In this document: positions 54,614-62,574 of the stretch, one piece after another
Position numbering within the stretch: the stretch's first letter is position 1
Layout: each line of letters starts with the position of its first letter
Assembly (NCBI RefSeq): GCF_025147765.1
Contig: NZ_CP102265.1
Coordinates: 1,799,001-1,863,000, forward strand
Origin: Blautia obeum ATCC 29174
GTDB taxonomy: Bacteria > Bacillota > Clostridia > Lachnospirales > Lachnospiraceae
Direction of reading: 5' to 3'
Length of the DNA stretch: 64,000 bases
Notes under the pieces: model-generated
The model's database searches: none
Told to the model about the DNA's origin: nothing
The model's input: the letters and a program-made list of their open reading frames with translations, nothing else
Made by a program: the position numbers and the translations under genes

Positions 54614-55420
54614 GTGGCACTTGGAAAAGTAATTCAGCGAATTGAAATCGAAATGTCGGGTGGGACAAAACAGTATATGGTGTCTGCAAAACAGGGAGAT
54701 CGGGCAACAAGATATGTCGAAACCGTACTACTGAATCATGGGGAACCGTACACGATCCCGGCAGGATCCAGCGTCACAGCTTTCATCAGAAAACCAGATA
54801 GACACAGGGTATATACACCGTGTGAATTCACGGACAATGTTGTGATGGTGGAATTGGACAGTCAGGCACTGGCAGCAGCGGGAACGGCATTGTGTGAAGT
54901 GGAAGTGAAATCTTCAGATCTGATGCAGGTGGTAACATCGGTCACTTTTGAAATAGAGATTGAAGCAAAGGTGAAAGATGAAGATGCGATCGTTTCGGGC
55001 GATGAACTTTCTATCTTCGATAAGACAATGAAACAGTATGCTGATCAGGAAACGAAACGTGTGAACGCAGAAGAAGCCAGAGTGCAGGCAGAAACAGGTC
55101 GCGTGAAGGCAGAGGAAGCCAGAGTGCAGGCAGAAACAGGTCGCGTGAAGGCAGAGGAAGCCAGAGTGCAGGCAGAAACAGGTCGTGTGAACGCGGAAAA
55201 AAGCAGAGTGTCAGCAGAAAGTGATCGCGTCACGGCAGAACAGGAAAGACAGAAGCAGGCGAATGAAGTTCTGGATAAGGCAAATGAAGCTGTAAAAATT
55301 GCGGGGCAGATCAATGAAGCATCATATATGTTGGATAAAGATGAAAATATCAAATATGCATATGCAATTTATACAGAACGGGGGATCCCGCATCTGGCAT
55401 TAACACCGATCAATGAGTAA
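54614..55420 (+). CDS. BppU-like baseplate upper protein
   Basis: 268 residues from GTG 54614 (GAAAGGAGGG). The N-terminal 120 residues are beta-rich (AFIRKPDRHRVYTPCEF) as in BppU domains of lactococcal phages. A coiled coil of repeated EEARVQAETGRVKA (about 150-210) follows, then a short C-terminal domain. It probably links the receptor-binding protein encoded next to the baseplate. Confidence 0.82.
   Translation: MALGKVIQRIEIEMSGGTKQYMVSAKQGDRATRYVETVLLNHGEPYTIPAGSSVTAFIRKPDRHRVYTPCEFTDNVVMVELDSQALAAAGTALCEVEVKSSDLMQVVTSVTFEIEIEAKVKDEDAIVSGDELSIFDKTMKQYADQETKRVNAEEARVQAETGRVKAEEARVQAETGRVKAEEARVQAETGRVNAEKSRVSAESDRVTAEQERQKQANEVLDKANEAVKIAGQINEASYMLDKDENIKYAYAIYTERGIPHLALTPINE
55067..55234 (+). 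repeat. four tandem 42-bp repeats inside the BppU-like gene
   Basis: Units at 55067, 55109, 55151 and 55193 each encode 14 residues, exactly two coiled-coil heptads. The first three are nearly identical and the fourth is diverged. Copy-number change would alter stalk length without breaking the frame. Confidence 0.9.
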
Positions 55421-55437
55421 ACAGGAGGAAAAGAAGA

Positions 55438-57147
55438 ATGGAAGGAATTGATTTATCATTTCCGTCTTATGCACAGCATGAGAGAATGGCGGCGGCACTG
55501 GAAGCGATTGCACTGAATGGCGGACAGAATTCGGCGGAAGCACTTGACGCTGCGTGCAGACAATTACTTGACGGAACAAATACAACACGGGTTTTCTGGT
55601 CATGGTATCCGCGTGCGCTGGCAGCAGGAGAAACAGACAAGTATAAATTGCTTTCACGATTTGCAACAGCAGCAGCGCAGGCATGGAATGGAAAGACATA
55701 TACACTGCGAAGCTATGATCCGTCAGTATCAGGAATAACAAAAATGACACCGATGGATGATCTGGCAGATAAAGCGGCAGCACAGCTATGTACAGAAAAT
55801 ACTGAAGCGGTCGAGGACTGGGCGGATGAAGATCCGATGACATGGTATATCAGAGCAAACGCGCTGTCACTGGAAGACGGAACCATGAACATCACATATT
55901 TTGAAGGCGAAGACGGTTTTGACATCACTGGTGAAGATGCACCAGTATATACATTTGCGCTTGCATTATGGATTAAAGAATGGAATGACGGTGCATACGA
56001 TTATATTTCATTCAGAACAACAAGGGGATCCGGCTATTATCCGGATGCGGGGGATGTGGATCCGAAAAATAAAAAGCGACTGATCACATGGCACGCAACA
56101 TTCCCCGGTGGTCTGGACAGCAAAGGCGCGTTGACATCCGGCGCAGGGATCAAGGCATATAACTTCGCATCAGCAACGGCAGGGGTCCAGAAGGCACGAC
56201 AGAAAACAATTTATGAAGGACTGTGGAATGACTGCGATACAAGATGGATTCTTCGTATGTGGCAGTTAAGGCATTTTGATCTGGAAAACTCAAACATTGC
56301 CGAAGGATGCACAAATTACAACTATCAGTACATGGCGGCGTTGCCGGAAGAAAATGTGAAAAGGGTTCTTCTGTCTGCAAGCCAGGCAGCAGGATTCATT
56401 GTCGGATCCACGGTATCGGTTGGTGATATGGGCGCACAGTCGAATAAAGACAGATGGAATGCATGGATGCGTAACCTTGCGGATCTGGTGAAAGTATCTT
56501 CAATCGAAAAAGTAACAGTAAACGGAACGGAATACACAGCGATCAATCTTGACATCAGCGGAACGATCACAACGACAGCAACAACGTGTATTTCAACTAT
56601 GCCGTGGCATTCGGGCGCAACAGAAGCATTGCCGGGACATAAAGACGGATGCACATTCAGCCTGACAGCAGGAAAGACACCGCTTCGTGTTGCTGGTGTA
56701 GAAGTTTTGGATGGATCATATACGATCGGGCTGGATCCACTGTATGACACGACTGCAAACGAAGCAGGAGGATTTGATTATACTGTGTATCAGTGCCGCG
56801 ACAGTCAGAAACTGTCAGGATCAATCACAGTGGACTATGAAGATACAGGCATTGTATATTCCGGTATGCCGTCCGGATGGAACTATGTGAAAGCATTTAT
56901 CAAGTCAAAGTTGGGTGTGCTGTTTCCGAAGCTGATCGGCGGATCTTCAACGACTTATTTTAAGTCGGCTTTCTACGGTGCCCACTCCGCCGGGGTTCGC
57001 TGCCCGTGGCGTTTTGCGTACTTGAACTCTGGCGGGCATGCTGGTCTGGCTGCGGAGACTGGCGACAATGCGCCGGGTTCCTCGGACTGGTACGGTCGTC
57101 CGCGGCTTTGTGGCGCGGGTAAAAAGCGGGGTGAATGGTCTGCGTAA
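55438..57147 (+). CDS. DGR-diversified tail-tip receptor-binding protein
   Basis: 569 residues; ATG 55438 follows AGGAGGAAAAG. The N-terminal half is not a recognised domain. The C-terminal part ends in a C-type-lectin-like fold pattern, GVRCPWRFAYLN then GLAAETGDN, typical of DGR targets. The variable repeat covers residues 510-558. Relative to the template, 13 residues differ, mostly Asn codons (AAC/AAT) turned into His, Tyr, Ser, Thr and Asp. The stop codon lies in the loop of the downstream hairpin. Its place after BppU marks it as the likely host-binding tip. Confidence 0.93.
   Translation: MEGIDLSFPSYAQHERMAAALEAIALNGGQNSAEALDAACRQLLDGTNTTRVFWSWYPRALAAGETDKYKLLSRFATAAAQAWNGKTYTLRSYDPSVSGITKMTPMDDLADKAAAQLCTENTEAVEDWADEDPMTWYIRANALSLEDGTMNITYFEGEDGFDITGEDAPVYTFALALWIKEWNDGAYDYISFRTTRGSGYYPDAGDVDPKNKKRLITWHATFPGGLDSKGALTSGAGIKAYNFASATAGVQKARQKTIYEGLWNDCDTRWILRMWQLRHFDLENSNIAEGCTNYNYQYMAALPEENVKRVLLSASQAAGFIVGSTVSVGDMGAQSNKDRWNAWMRNLADLVKVSSIEKVTVNGTEYTAINLDISGTITTTATTCISTMPWHSGATEALPGHKDGCTFSLTAGKTPLRVAGVEVLDGSYTIGLDPLYDTTANEAGGFDYTVYQCRDSQKLSGSITVDYEDTGIVYSGMPSGWNYVKAFIKSKLGVLFPKLIGGSSTTYFKSAFYGAHSAGVRCPWRFAYLNSGGHAGLAAETGDNAPGSSDWYGRPRLCGAGKKRGEWSA
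56965..57112 (+). repeat. DGR variable repeat (VR)
   Basis: 148 bp, collinear with the template repeat at 57222 without gaps. All 16 mismatches fall where the template has adenine, none at C, G or T; 13 of the 29 template adenines are unchanged. Homology starts at TCGGCTTTC and ends at TTTGTG, after which VR and TR diverge at once. Confidence 0.97.
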
Positions 57148-57155
57148 GCAGACCA
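57136..57155 (+). promoter_or_regulatory. VR-downstream hairpin/cruciform
   Basis: TGGTCTGC (57136-57143), GTAA loop, GCAGACCA (57148-57155): an 8-bp perfect stem with a 4-nt GNRA loop, 23 bp after the VR end. The Bordetella phage DGR has a hairpin of this size in the same place, needed for efficient homing. The TAA in the loop is the stop of the target gene. Confidence 0.88.
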
Positions 57156-57221
57156 GAGGGGCAAGACCACTCATACACACCTAACAGGAAAAGAAAATAA
57201 AAAGGGTATGCAGGCGCGGGA

Positions 57222-57369
57222 TCGGCTTTCTACGGTACCAACTCCGCCGGGGTTCGCTGCCCGTGGCGTTTTGCGAACTTGAACAATGGCGGGAATGCTG
57301 GTCTGGCTGCGGAGAATGGCAACAATGCGCCGGGTAACTCGAACTGGAACAGTCGTCCGCGAATTTATG
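57222..57369 (+). repeat. DGR template repeat (TR)
   Basis: Invariant donor, 148 bp, 109 bp downstream of the VR on the same strand. Adenines are concentrated in AAC and AAT codons at positions facing the VR-encoded binding surface. The TR is expected to be transcribed and copied to cDNA with random bases at A. The short frame across it is a by-product of its coding origin, not a gene. Confidence 0.97.
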
Positions 57370-57564
57370 TATTTATGAAGGCAGGTGAAAACTTGCTAAA
57401 ATGCGTCTGTATATCCGCGCATAAGCGAAAATCAGTAAAACCGGAAGCCGGGAAACTGGCATGTATAACCGTGGGTTATGCGTGCGGCAAGTAGTAACAA
57501 GACGAATCCTGATTCAAGGATCTGTCGCAACCGAAAGTCGCTTCACACATAAAGTAAAAATAAG
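57370..57564 (+). ncRNA. TR-RT spacer, probable 3' part of the DGR template RNA
   Basis: 195 bp with no supported gene. In the Bordetella phage DGR the matching spacer is part of the template RNA and needed for cDNA priming. Short stems are visible (ATCCT/AGGAT around 57510), and GTCGC is repeated. No strong ribosome site precedes the RT (AAAGTAAAAATAAG), so RT may be poorly translated. Confidence 0.6.
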
Positions 57565-58959
57565 ATGGCACATAAAAAGAGATATAAAAAGTTAAGCAGG
57601 CAGCTGTGCGAACAGGCAGTTGTTGAATGTTTCAAAGGAAAATGGAGAAGAAACGATGTACTGACGTTTATTGAAAAGTATGCAGGAATTCCACGCGACG
57701 ATATAAAAATAGATGATTTATCCGGATCGTGGAAGTATAAAAATGAAGCTGTTGAAGCGGTTGACTTGGCAATGCTTGGGATTGTGGAAGATCTGGTCGA
57801 TCACGGAATAGAACCGGATGATATGGAACCAGTGACGATCCGGCAGCGTCCGGATGGAATGACAGGAAAGATCAGGGACATTGCACTGTTGTGCATTATG
57901 CATCAGCTGATCGGTCATATTACGAAATTGATGATAGAACCATTGATTCAGGCACGATTGCTTCCGACGCAACACGCAAGCATTCCGGGACACGGGCAGA
58001 CAATGCTGAAAGATCAGATGTTGCGTTATTTCCTGAAGGAATCGCTGGGAATAGAATATGTGAGAAAAACAGATGTTGTACATGCATATGCTTCACTTCA
58101 ATATGATGTATGTATAGATCTGGTGATGATGGAAATCCCGAAAGCAAGATATGCGATCGGACTGCTGAAATATTTAAAGAGCGTCGCACCGGGCGGACAT
58201 CTGATCATCGGCGGGTATCTTGATGCATGGCTCTTTAATTTTACGATGTCGTATGCGATCCGCTATCTGTATACACTGGGATCGACGCGAAGAGGGAAAA
58301 AGATACCATATGTTATACGCTGCGGAACATTTATGGATGATTTTTCGATAGGATCCGGATCCATAAAAGGAGAACAGCGGGCAGTGAAAGCATTGGACAA
58401 GTGGATGACAAAGAATCAGCACTTGCAAATAAAAGAAACGACAGGAATTGTCAAGCTGTTGCCGATTGAAGAAGAAAAGCGAAGGCGGAACCTGCCACGT
58501 CCGGGGCAAAGGGGCGTACCGATGCTGGACATGGCAGGATACAGAATCAGCAGAACACACATCACGATCCGGCGTCGTGTATTCAAAAGGGCAAGACGAC
58601 AGCTGATCCGTGGATATAGAAAGCTGAAGCGTGATGGAACACTGCGCCGTGAACGGGCGCAGAAGATAATATCGTATAACAGCTATATTGAACAATCTGA
58701 TTCATTCCATTTACAAGAAAGATACCACACGGAAGAACTGCTTCAGGTGGCATATCGCGTAAATGGATTCTATGGACAACTGGAATATCAGAAAAGAATG
58801 GAGGAATTGCATGATTTACTTGAACGTAGATGCAGATCAGAAGCCGGAAAAGGTAATGATGGAAAATCTTCCGGGTGGCGCAATGACCGTCAGGATGGCG
58901 GACAATATCAAGGAATACCGTCAGGAAGACGCAAAGGATCGGAAGATGTACCGTTTTGA
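57565..58959 (+). CDS. DGR reverse transcriptase
   Basis: 464 residues. Motif A is RKTDVVHAYASL (catalytic D170), motif C FMDDFSIGSGS (D258, D259), followed by QHLQIKETTGIVKL and DMAGYRISRTHITIRRR of the palm and thumb. At motif B, where DGR enzymes usually have IGxxxSQ, this protein has IGGYLDA (215-221). The N-terminal 110 residues are a non-catalytic helical domain. Residues after about 415 are encoded in the overlap with the next gene and look non-protein-like. It would copy TR RNA with errors at adenine. No Avd gene is seen nearby. Confidence 0.88.
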   Translation: MAHKKRYKKLSRQLCEQAVVECFKGKWRRNDVLTFIEKYAGIPRDDIKIDDLSGSWKYKNEAVEAVDLAMLGIVEDLVDHGIEPDDMEPVTIRQRPDGMTGKIRDIALLCIMHQLIGHITKLMIEPLIQARLLPTQHASIPGHGQTMLKDQMLRYFLKESLGIEYVRKTDVVHAYASLQYDVCIDLVMMEIPKARYAIGLLKYLKSVAPGGHLIIGGYLDAWLFNFTMSYAIRYLYTLGSTRRGKKIPYVIRCGTFMDDFSIGSGSIKGEQRAVKALDKWMTKNQHLQIKETTGIVKLLPIEEEKRRRNLPRPGQRGVPMLDMAGYRISRTHITIRRRVFKRARRQLIRGYRKLKRDGTLRRERAQKIISYNSYIEQSDSFHLQERYHTEELLQVAYRVNGFYGQLEYQKRMEELHDLLERRCRSEAGKGNDGKSSGWRNDRQDGGQYQGIPSGRRKGSEDVPF

Positions 58960-59212
58960 TGAAGTAGTGTTTGAACTTCCGGCGGACAGCACGATCACGA
59001 CAAAACAGATCGAAGATGACTTTGAAAAATACTGGGAGTACGGGAAGACTGATCAGGCTGGAAAAGACGAAGACATGAAAGATGATGAACCGGATCCGGA
59101 AAGTGGGGGAATGACGCGGGCAGAAATGACCGTTGAAATTCAGAAGCTTCAGGAAAAGAATGAAATGCTGGAATCCTGTCTGCTGGAAATGTCGGAGCTT
59201 GTATATGCTTAA
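58811..59212 (+). CDS. hypothetical protein after the RT
   Basis: 133 residues from ATG 58811 (GGAGGAATTGC), inside the end of the RT gene by 149 bp in another frame. Beta start (MIYLNVDADQKPEKVMM), acidic middle (DEDMKDDEPDPESGG) and a coiled-coil C-terminus (RAEMTVEIQKLQEKNEML). The layout is common in small phage tail-tip or pre-holin proteins. Not recognisably Avd. Confidence 0.65.
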   Translation: MIYLNVDADQKPEKVMMENLPGGAMTVRMADNIKEYRQEDAKDRKMYRFDEVVFELPADSTITTKQIEDDFEKYWEYGKTDQAGKDEDMKDDEPDPESGGMTRAEMTVEIQKLQEKNEMLESCLLEMSELVYA

Positions 59213-59264
59213 TTTTGTTAGGCATTCAATATACAAAATTTTATTCGGAAAGGAGGGCGAAACG

Positions 59265-59426
59265 ATGATGGCTATGTTATGGGCGCAGAAGATCATGTAT
59301 GCGGAAACAAAAGAAGAAGCGATTGCACTGTACAAAAGAGTGCCGCGCCTTCTGAAAGACAAGGTCGAACAGATCCTGATCGAAAGTGGATGCGAAGATC
59401 TGATCAAAGAGAGCGAAGAACAGTAA
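59265..59426 (+). CDS. small XkdX-like or pre-lysis phage protein
   Basis: 53 residues from ATG 59265 (AAAGGAGGG). Helical, with KEEAIALYKRVPRLLKDKVE. An in-frame ATG at 59208 would give 73 residues but the better site supports 59265. Location between tail and holin suggests a structural or lysis-accessory role. Confidence 0.55.
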   Translation: MMAMLWAQKIMYAETKEEAIALYKRVPRLLKDKVEQILIESGCEDLIKESEEQ

Positions 59427-59438
59427 GGAGGGGCAGAC

Positions 59439-59666
59439 ATGGGCGAAGTGAAGGAACCGTATGAAGGCGGAACCGGAAGCCTGCTGGAAGTCGTCGACAT
59501 GATGTGCGGCGTAACGGAAAAGCTGGCAGACATCGTCAGAAAACAGGCTGTCCTGATCGAGCAGGAGAGGATCGCGGGCGCGGTCTTCCCTGCCGATCTT
59601 TCGGAAGAAAGAAAACAGGCAGAAGATGATCTTGACAGGATCGAAATGAAACTAAGGAGGATATGA
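59439..59666 (+). CDS. small helical phage protein
   Basis: 75 residues; ATG 59439 after AAGGAGG. LLEVVDMMCGVTEKLADIVR and ERKQAEDDLDRIEMKLRRI form two helices. It stops 1 bp before the holin start. Possibly a lysis accessory or antiholin-like factor, by position only. Confidence 0.5.
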   Translation: MGEVKEPYEGGTGSLLEVVDMMCGVTEKLADIVRKQAVLIEQERIAGAVFPADLSEERKQAEDDLDRIEMKLRRI

Positions 59667-59667
59667 C

Positions 59668-60099
59668 ATGAAAGAAGGAATCTGCACTGCTGTTGGAGTA
59701 GTGGGAAGCGCGATTGCAGCTGCTTTCGGTGGATGGGATCAGGCACTTGTGACGTTGGTGATCTTTATGGTGATTGATTATTTATCGGGGCTGATTGTTG
59801 CGGGAATTTTTCACAACAGCAGAAAAACAGAAAACGGAGCGTTGGAAAGCAGAGCCGGATGGAAGGGGCTGTGCAGAAAAGGTGTGACATTGCTGTTTGT
59901 GTTGATCGCATACCGTCTGGATCTTGCGTTGGGTGTAAATTATATTCGCAATGCAGTGATCATTGGATTCATGGCAAATGAATTGATCAGCATCACGGAA
60001 AATGCCGGACTGATGGGAATTCCACTTCCGACAGTGATCCAGAATGCAATCGAAGTTTTGACACGAAAAGCATCTGTGTCAAAGGATGGTGAACAGTAA
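59668..60099 (+). CDS. phage holin (holin_4/TcdE-like)
   Basis: 143 residues with three hydrophobic segments (about 5-25, 28-50, 70-110). The pattern FGGWDQALVTLVIFMVIDYLSG and the GWKGLCRKGVTLLFVLIAYRLD helix match the TcdE/UtxA holin family. It opens the membrane for the endolysin encoded next, overlapping its start by one base. Confidence 0.88.
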   Translation: MKEGICTAVGVVGSAIAAAFGGWDQALVTLVIFMVIDYLSGLIVAGIFHNSRKTENGALESRAGWKGLCRKGVTLLFVLIAYRLDLALGVNYIRNAVIIGFMANELISITENAGLMGIPLPTVIQNAIEVLTRKASVSKDGEQ

Positions 60100-61742
60100 T
60101 GAAAAAAGAATATCTGACAATTTTGACCAACATTATCGGCGGCGTGGAATCTGGCGGGCAGACATACGGAAAAAGAAAATATGGTGCGTATGCCGGAAAA
60201 GCAGCAAATGCAGACAATGAAAAAACGTGTACATTAGGCTGGGCGCAAAATTATGGGAATGAAGGCAGAAGATTGTGTCAGATGATCCTGAAGGCAGATC
60301 CGAAAGCCTTCAGGACTGCTGATACAGCAGGAATCGAAAAGAAACTGTCAGTAGACTGGGAAGCTACAAGATGGAATCCGACAGCAAAAGAAAAGGCTGC
60401 ATTGATTGCGATTATCACAACGGATGCAGGAAAGAAGTGTCAGGATGATTTATTCAAGGAACTGATGGAAAAATACATCGCTGAAGCTGAAGCATATGGC
60501 GTTGATAATATACAGGCGCAGATGATGTGGTGCGAAGTAGAACATCTTGGTGGTTTGAAACCAGTAAAACGAATTTTTGCGAGAGCGAAAAAGCCATATA
60601 CACCTGATACAGTGTATGCATCGTTGATCTTGGATCAGAAGGATACAAGCAATGATAATCAGGTGGGGGATAAAAAGTTTGAAAGCAGACATCAGTGTTG
60701 CGTGCGGTGGATTAAACAGTATGTTGTGGACAATGTGGATAAATCAGGGGAAGAAGGTGTAAAAATGTATTCAAGACAAGCAGTTGTGAATCTGGTAGAA
60801 AGCTGGATCGGAAAAAATGAAGCGGATGGATCATATAAATCAATTATTGATATTTACAATAGTTTCACAGGTGCATTCCCACGCGGGACAAAAATGGCGT
60901 ATGAATGGGAGTGGTGCGCTTGCACTTGGTCGGCGCTTGCCGTTGCGTTAAAATATACGGCAATTATGCCGATTGAAATCAGCTGCTATTATCTGATTGA
61001 AAGAGCGAAGCAGATGGGCGTATGGGAAGAAAATGACGCACACGTTCCGAAGCTGGGCGAAGCGACGCTGTATGATTGGCAGGATAACGGTGTGGGCGAC
61101 AATACCGGAACACCGCGTCATGTTGGAACGGTTACATACGTTAATCAAGCAGCAGGATATTTTGTCGTTACCGAAGGCAATTACAGCGACAGCGTGAAGA
61201 AAAGAACTGTATCACTGAATGGAAGATATATTCGAGGATTTATCACACCAAGATATGACAGTGATCAGGCGGAAAGCAAGCCAGTAAATACGCCGGGAAA
61301 GAGCGTGTCAACCGTAGCGCATGAAGTAATTGCGGGACAGTGGGGGAACGGAGAAGCAAGAAGAAAAGCACTTTCGGCAAGCGGTTATGATCCGGATACT
61401 ATTCAGAAAGAAGTAAACAGAATTCTGAATGGATCAGCGGCAACAACTGCGAAGCCACAGCCAGCAGATCAGACCATCAGCAAAACAGTCAAGTCAACAT
61501 GCTATGCGAGAGAGTACGACAAGAAGCTGGCGGGATCCTACGTCACAACAGCTGATCTGTATTGCAGAAACGACGCTGGAAAGAACAAAAAGGCTTTGTG
61601 CTGCATTCCGAAAGGAACCACAGTGCATAATTACGGCTATTATAATACATCGAATGGAACGAAATGGTTATACATTACTGTGACGCTTGATGGAGTGGAG
61701 TATATCGGATTCAGTTCAATCAGTTACCTGAAAGCAAAATAG
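60099..61742 (+). CDS. multidomain endolysin
   Basis: 547 residues. N-terminal lysozyme-like domain (1-200) with E16 in IIGGVESGGQTYG as likely catalytic residue; CHAP amidase/endopeptidase domain (about 215-390) with catalytic Cys in WEWCACTWSALAVA and His in GTPRHVGTVTYV; one CPL-7-like wall-binding repeat (VAHEVIAGQWGNGEARRKAL, about 405-447); and a C-terminal SH3-like domain (STCYAREYDKK on). Two different catalytic domains indicate a dual-activity enzyme. Confidence 0.9.
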   Translation: MKKEYLTILTNIIGGVESGGQTYGKRKYGAYAGKAANADNEKTCTLGWAQNYGNEGRRLCQMILKADPKAFRTADTAGIEKKLSVDWEATRWNPTAKEKAALIAIITTDAGKKCQDDLFKELMEKYIAEAEAYGVDNIQAQMMWCEVEHLGGLKPVKRIFARAKKPYTPDTVYASLILDQKDTSNDNQVGDKKFESRHQCCVRWIKQYVVDNVDKSGEEGVKMYSRQAVVNLVESWIGKNEADGSYKSIIDIYNSFTGAFPRGTKMAYEWEWCACTWSALAVALKYTAIMPIEISCYYLIERAKQMGVWEENDAHVPKLGEATLYDWQDNGVGDNTGTPRHVGTVTYVNQAAGYFVVTEGNYSDSVKKRTVSLNGRYIRGFITPRYDSDQAESKPVNTPGKSVSTVAHEVIAGQWGNGEARRKALSASGYDPDTIQKEVNRILNGSAATTAKPQPADQTISKTVKSTCYAREYDKKLAGSYVTTADLYCRNDAGKNKKALCCIPKGTTVHNYGYYNTSNGTKWLYITVTLDGVEYIGFSSISYLKAK

Positions 61743-61757
61743 GAAGGAGGGAAACAG

Positions 61758-62294
61758 ATGTTTTATGTTGGAAACACTTTCGATAAAAAAGTAAATAAGG
61801 GATACAAAACAATCAAGAACGCAAAAAAGGAAGCAGAAAAGAATGGCTTGTCAGTATGGGATGAAGAAGGTGTAAAGCTGTATCCGTTGAAAGTTGAAGT
61901 GACAGATGACGTTCCTGATGATGCGGCATTGGAAGAAAAACCGGATGGATCTGTGAATGCATATGATGAAAACGGGGAAAAAGTTGGCGAAGTTCCGGCT
62001 GAAGAAGTGAAAGAAATAATGGATGAAATCACAGCAGAAGACATTGAAGCAGCGGCGGCAGCAGCAAGAAGCGAAGAAGAAGTACATGGAACGATCCGCA
62101 GAGTGTTTGATGGAAGGCTTCGCCTTCGCAGAAGACCTTCGCTTGAAGACGATGCAATTTGTGGCGTGACGATGTTTGATGAAAAGAATGTCGAGAAGAA
62201 AGCAAAGATCGGTGACAGGGTACTTTACAAGACGACAGACGGGTACTGGATTTCAGGAGATCCAGAACACACAGAATTTATTCCGGAGGAATAA
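61758..62294 (+). CDS. acidic protein with a C-terminal SH3-like domain
   Basis: 178 residues; ATG 61758 after GGAAGGAGGG. N-terminal SPOR/LysM-like short segment, a very acidic central linker, then TIRRVFDGRLRLRRRPSLED and KIGDRVLYKTTDGYWISG, the pattern of bacterial SH3 wall-binding domains. May accompany the endolysin. Confidence 0.65.
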   Translation: MFYVGNTFDKKVNKGYKTIKNAKKEAEKNGLSVWDEEGVKLYPLKVEVTDDVPDDAALEEKPDGSVNAYDENGEKVGEVPAEEVKEIMDEITAEDIEAAAAAARSEEEVHGTIRRVFDGRLRLRRRPSLEDDAICGVTMFDEKNVEKKAKIGDRVLYKTTDGYWISGDPEHTEFIPEE

Positions 62295-62296
62295 CG

Positions 62297-62455
62297 ATGG
62301 TTCCGGTATCGTACATCGTCACAGCGATCGTGTCTGCGGCGTTTGGATCTGTGACAACTATTTTTATGTTATCAATAACAGCGGCAGCAAAGAAAGCGGA
62401 CGAAGAGGAAGACAAGCTGTTTTGTGAGTATCTAAAAGGTAAGAAAATGGAATAA
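62297..62455 (+). CDS. small single-pass membrane protein
   Basis: 52 residues; ATG 62297 after CCGGAGGA. VSYIVTAIVSAAFGSVTTIF is a transmembrane helix, then a charged tail. Location after holin and endolysin suggests a second lysis membrane protein such as a spanin-free accessory or antiholin. Confidence 0.6.
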   Translation: MVPVSYIVTAIVSAAFGSVTTIFMLSITAAAKKADEEEDKLFCEYLKGKKME

Positions 62456-62457
62456 TG

Positions 62458-62492
62458 AAAAGGCAGCGATCAAAGAACGGTCGCTGCCTTTT
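62458..62492 (+). terminator. late operon terminator, works on both strands
   Basis: AAAAGGCAGCGA (62458-62469) pairs perfectly with TCGCTGCCTTTT (62481-62492). The A-run before and T-run after allow it to stop late transcripts and those of the convergent gene at 62575. Confidence 0.88.
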
Positions 62493-62574
62493 GTGCAATA
62501 TCACGAAAACAGATCAAATACATGATACTGATCGGGATCTATGCGATGACAATATGTACAAAAAAAGAAGAAAA

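Noticed and set aside
55067..55234. CRISPR-like tandem repeats
   Set aside because: The units are adjacent without spacers and encode coiled-coil heptads in frame.
57279..57494. 71-residue open frame across the template repeat
   Set aside because: It reads the TR in the same frame as the VR by ancestry, then runs into unrelated spacer sequence. It has no ribosome site and the TR is expected to be non-coding.
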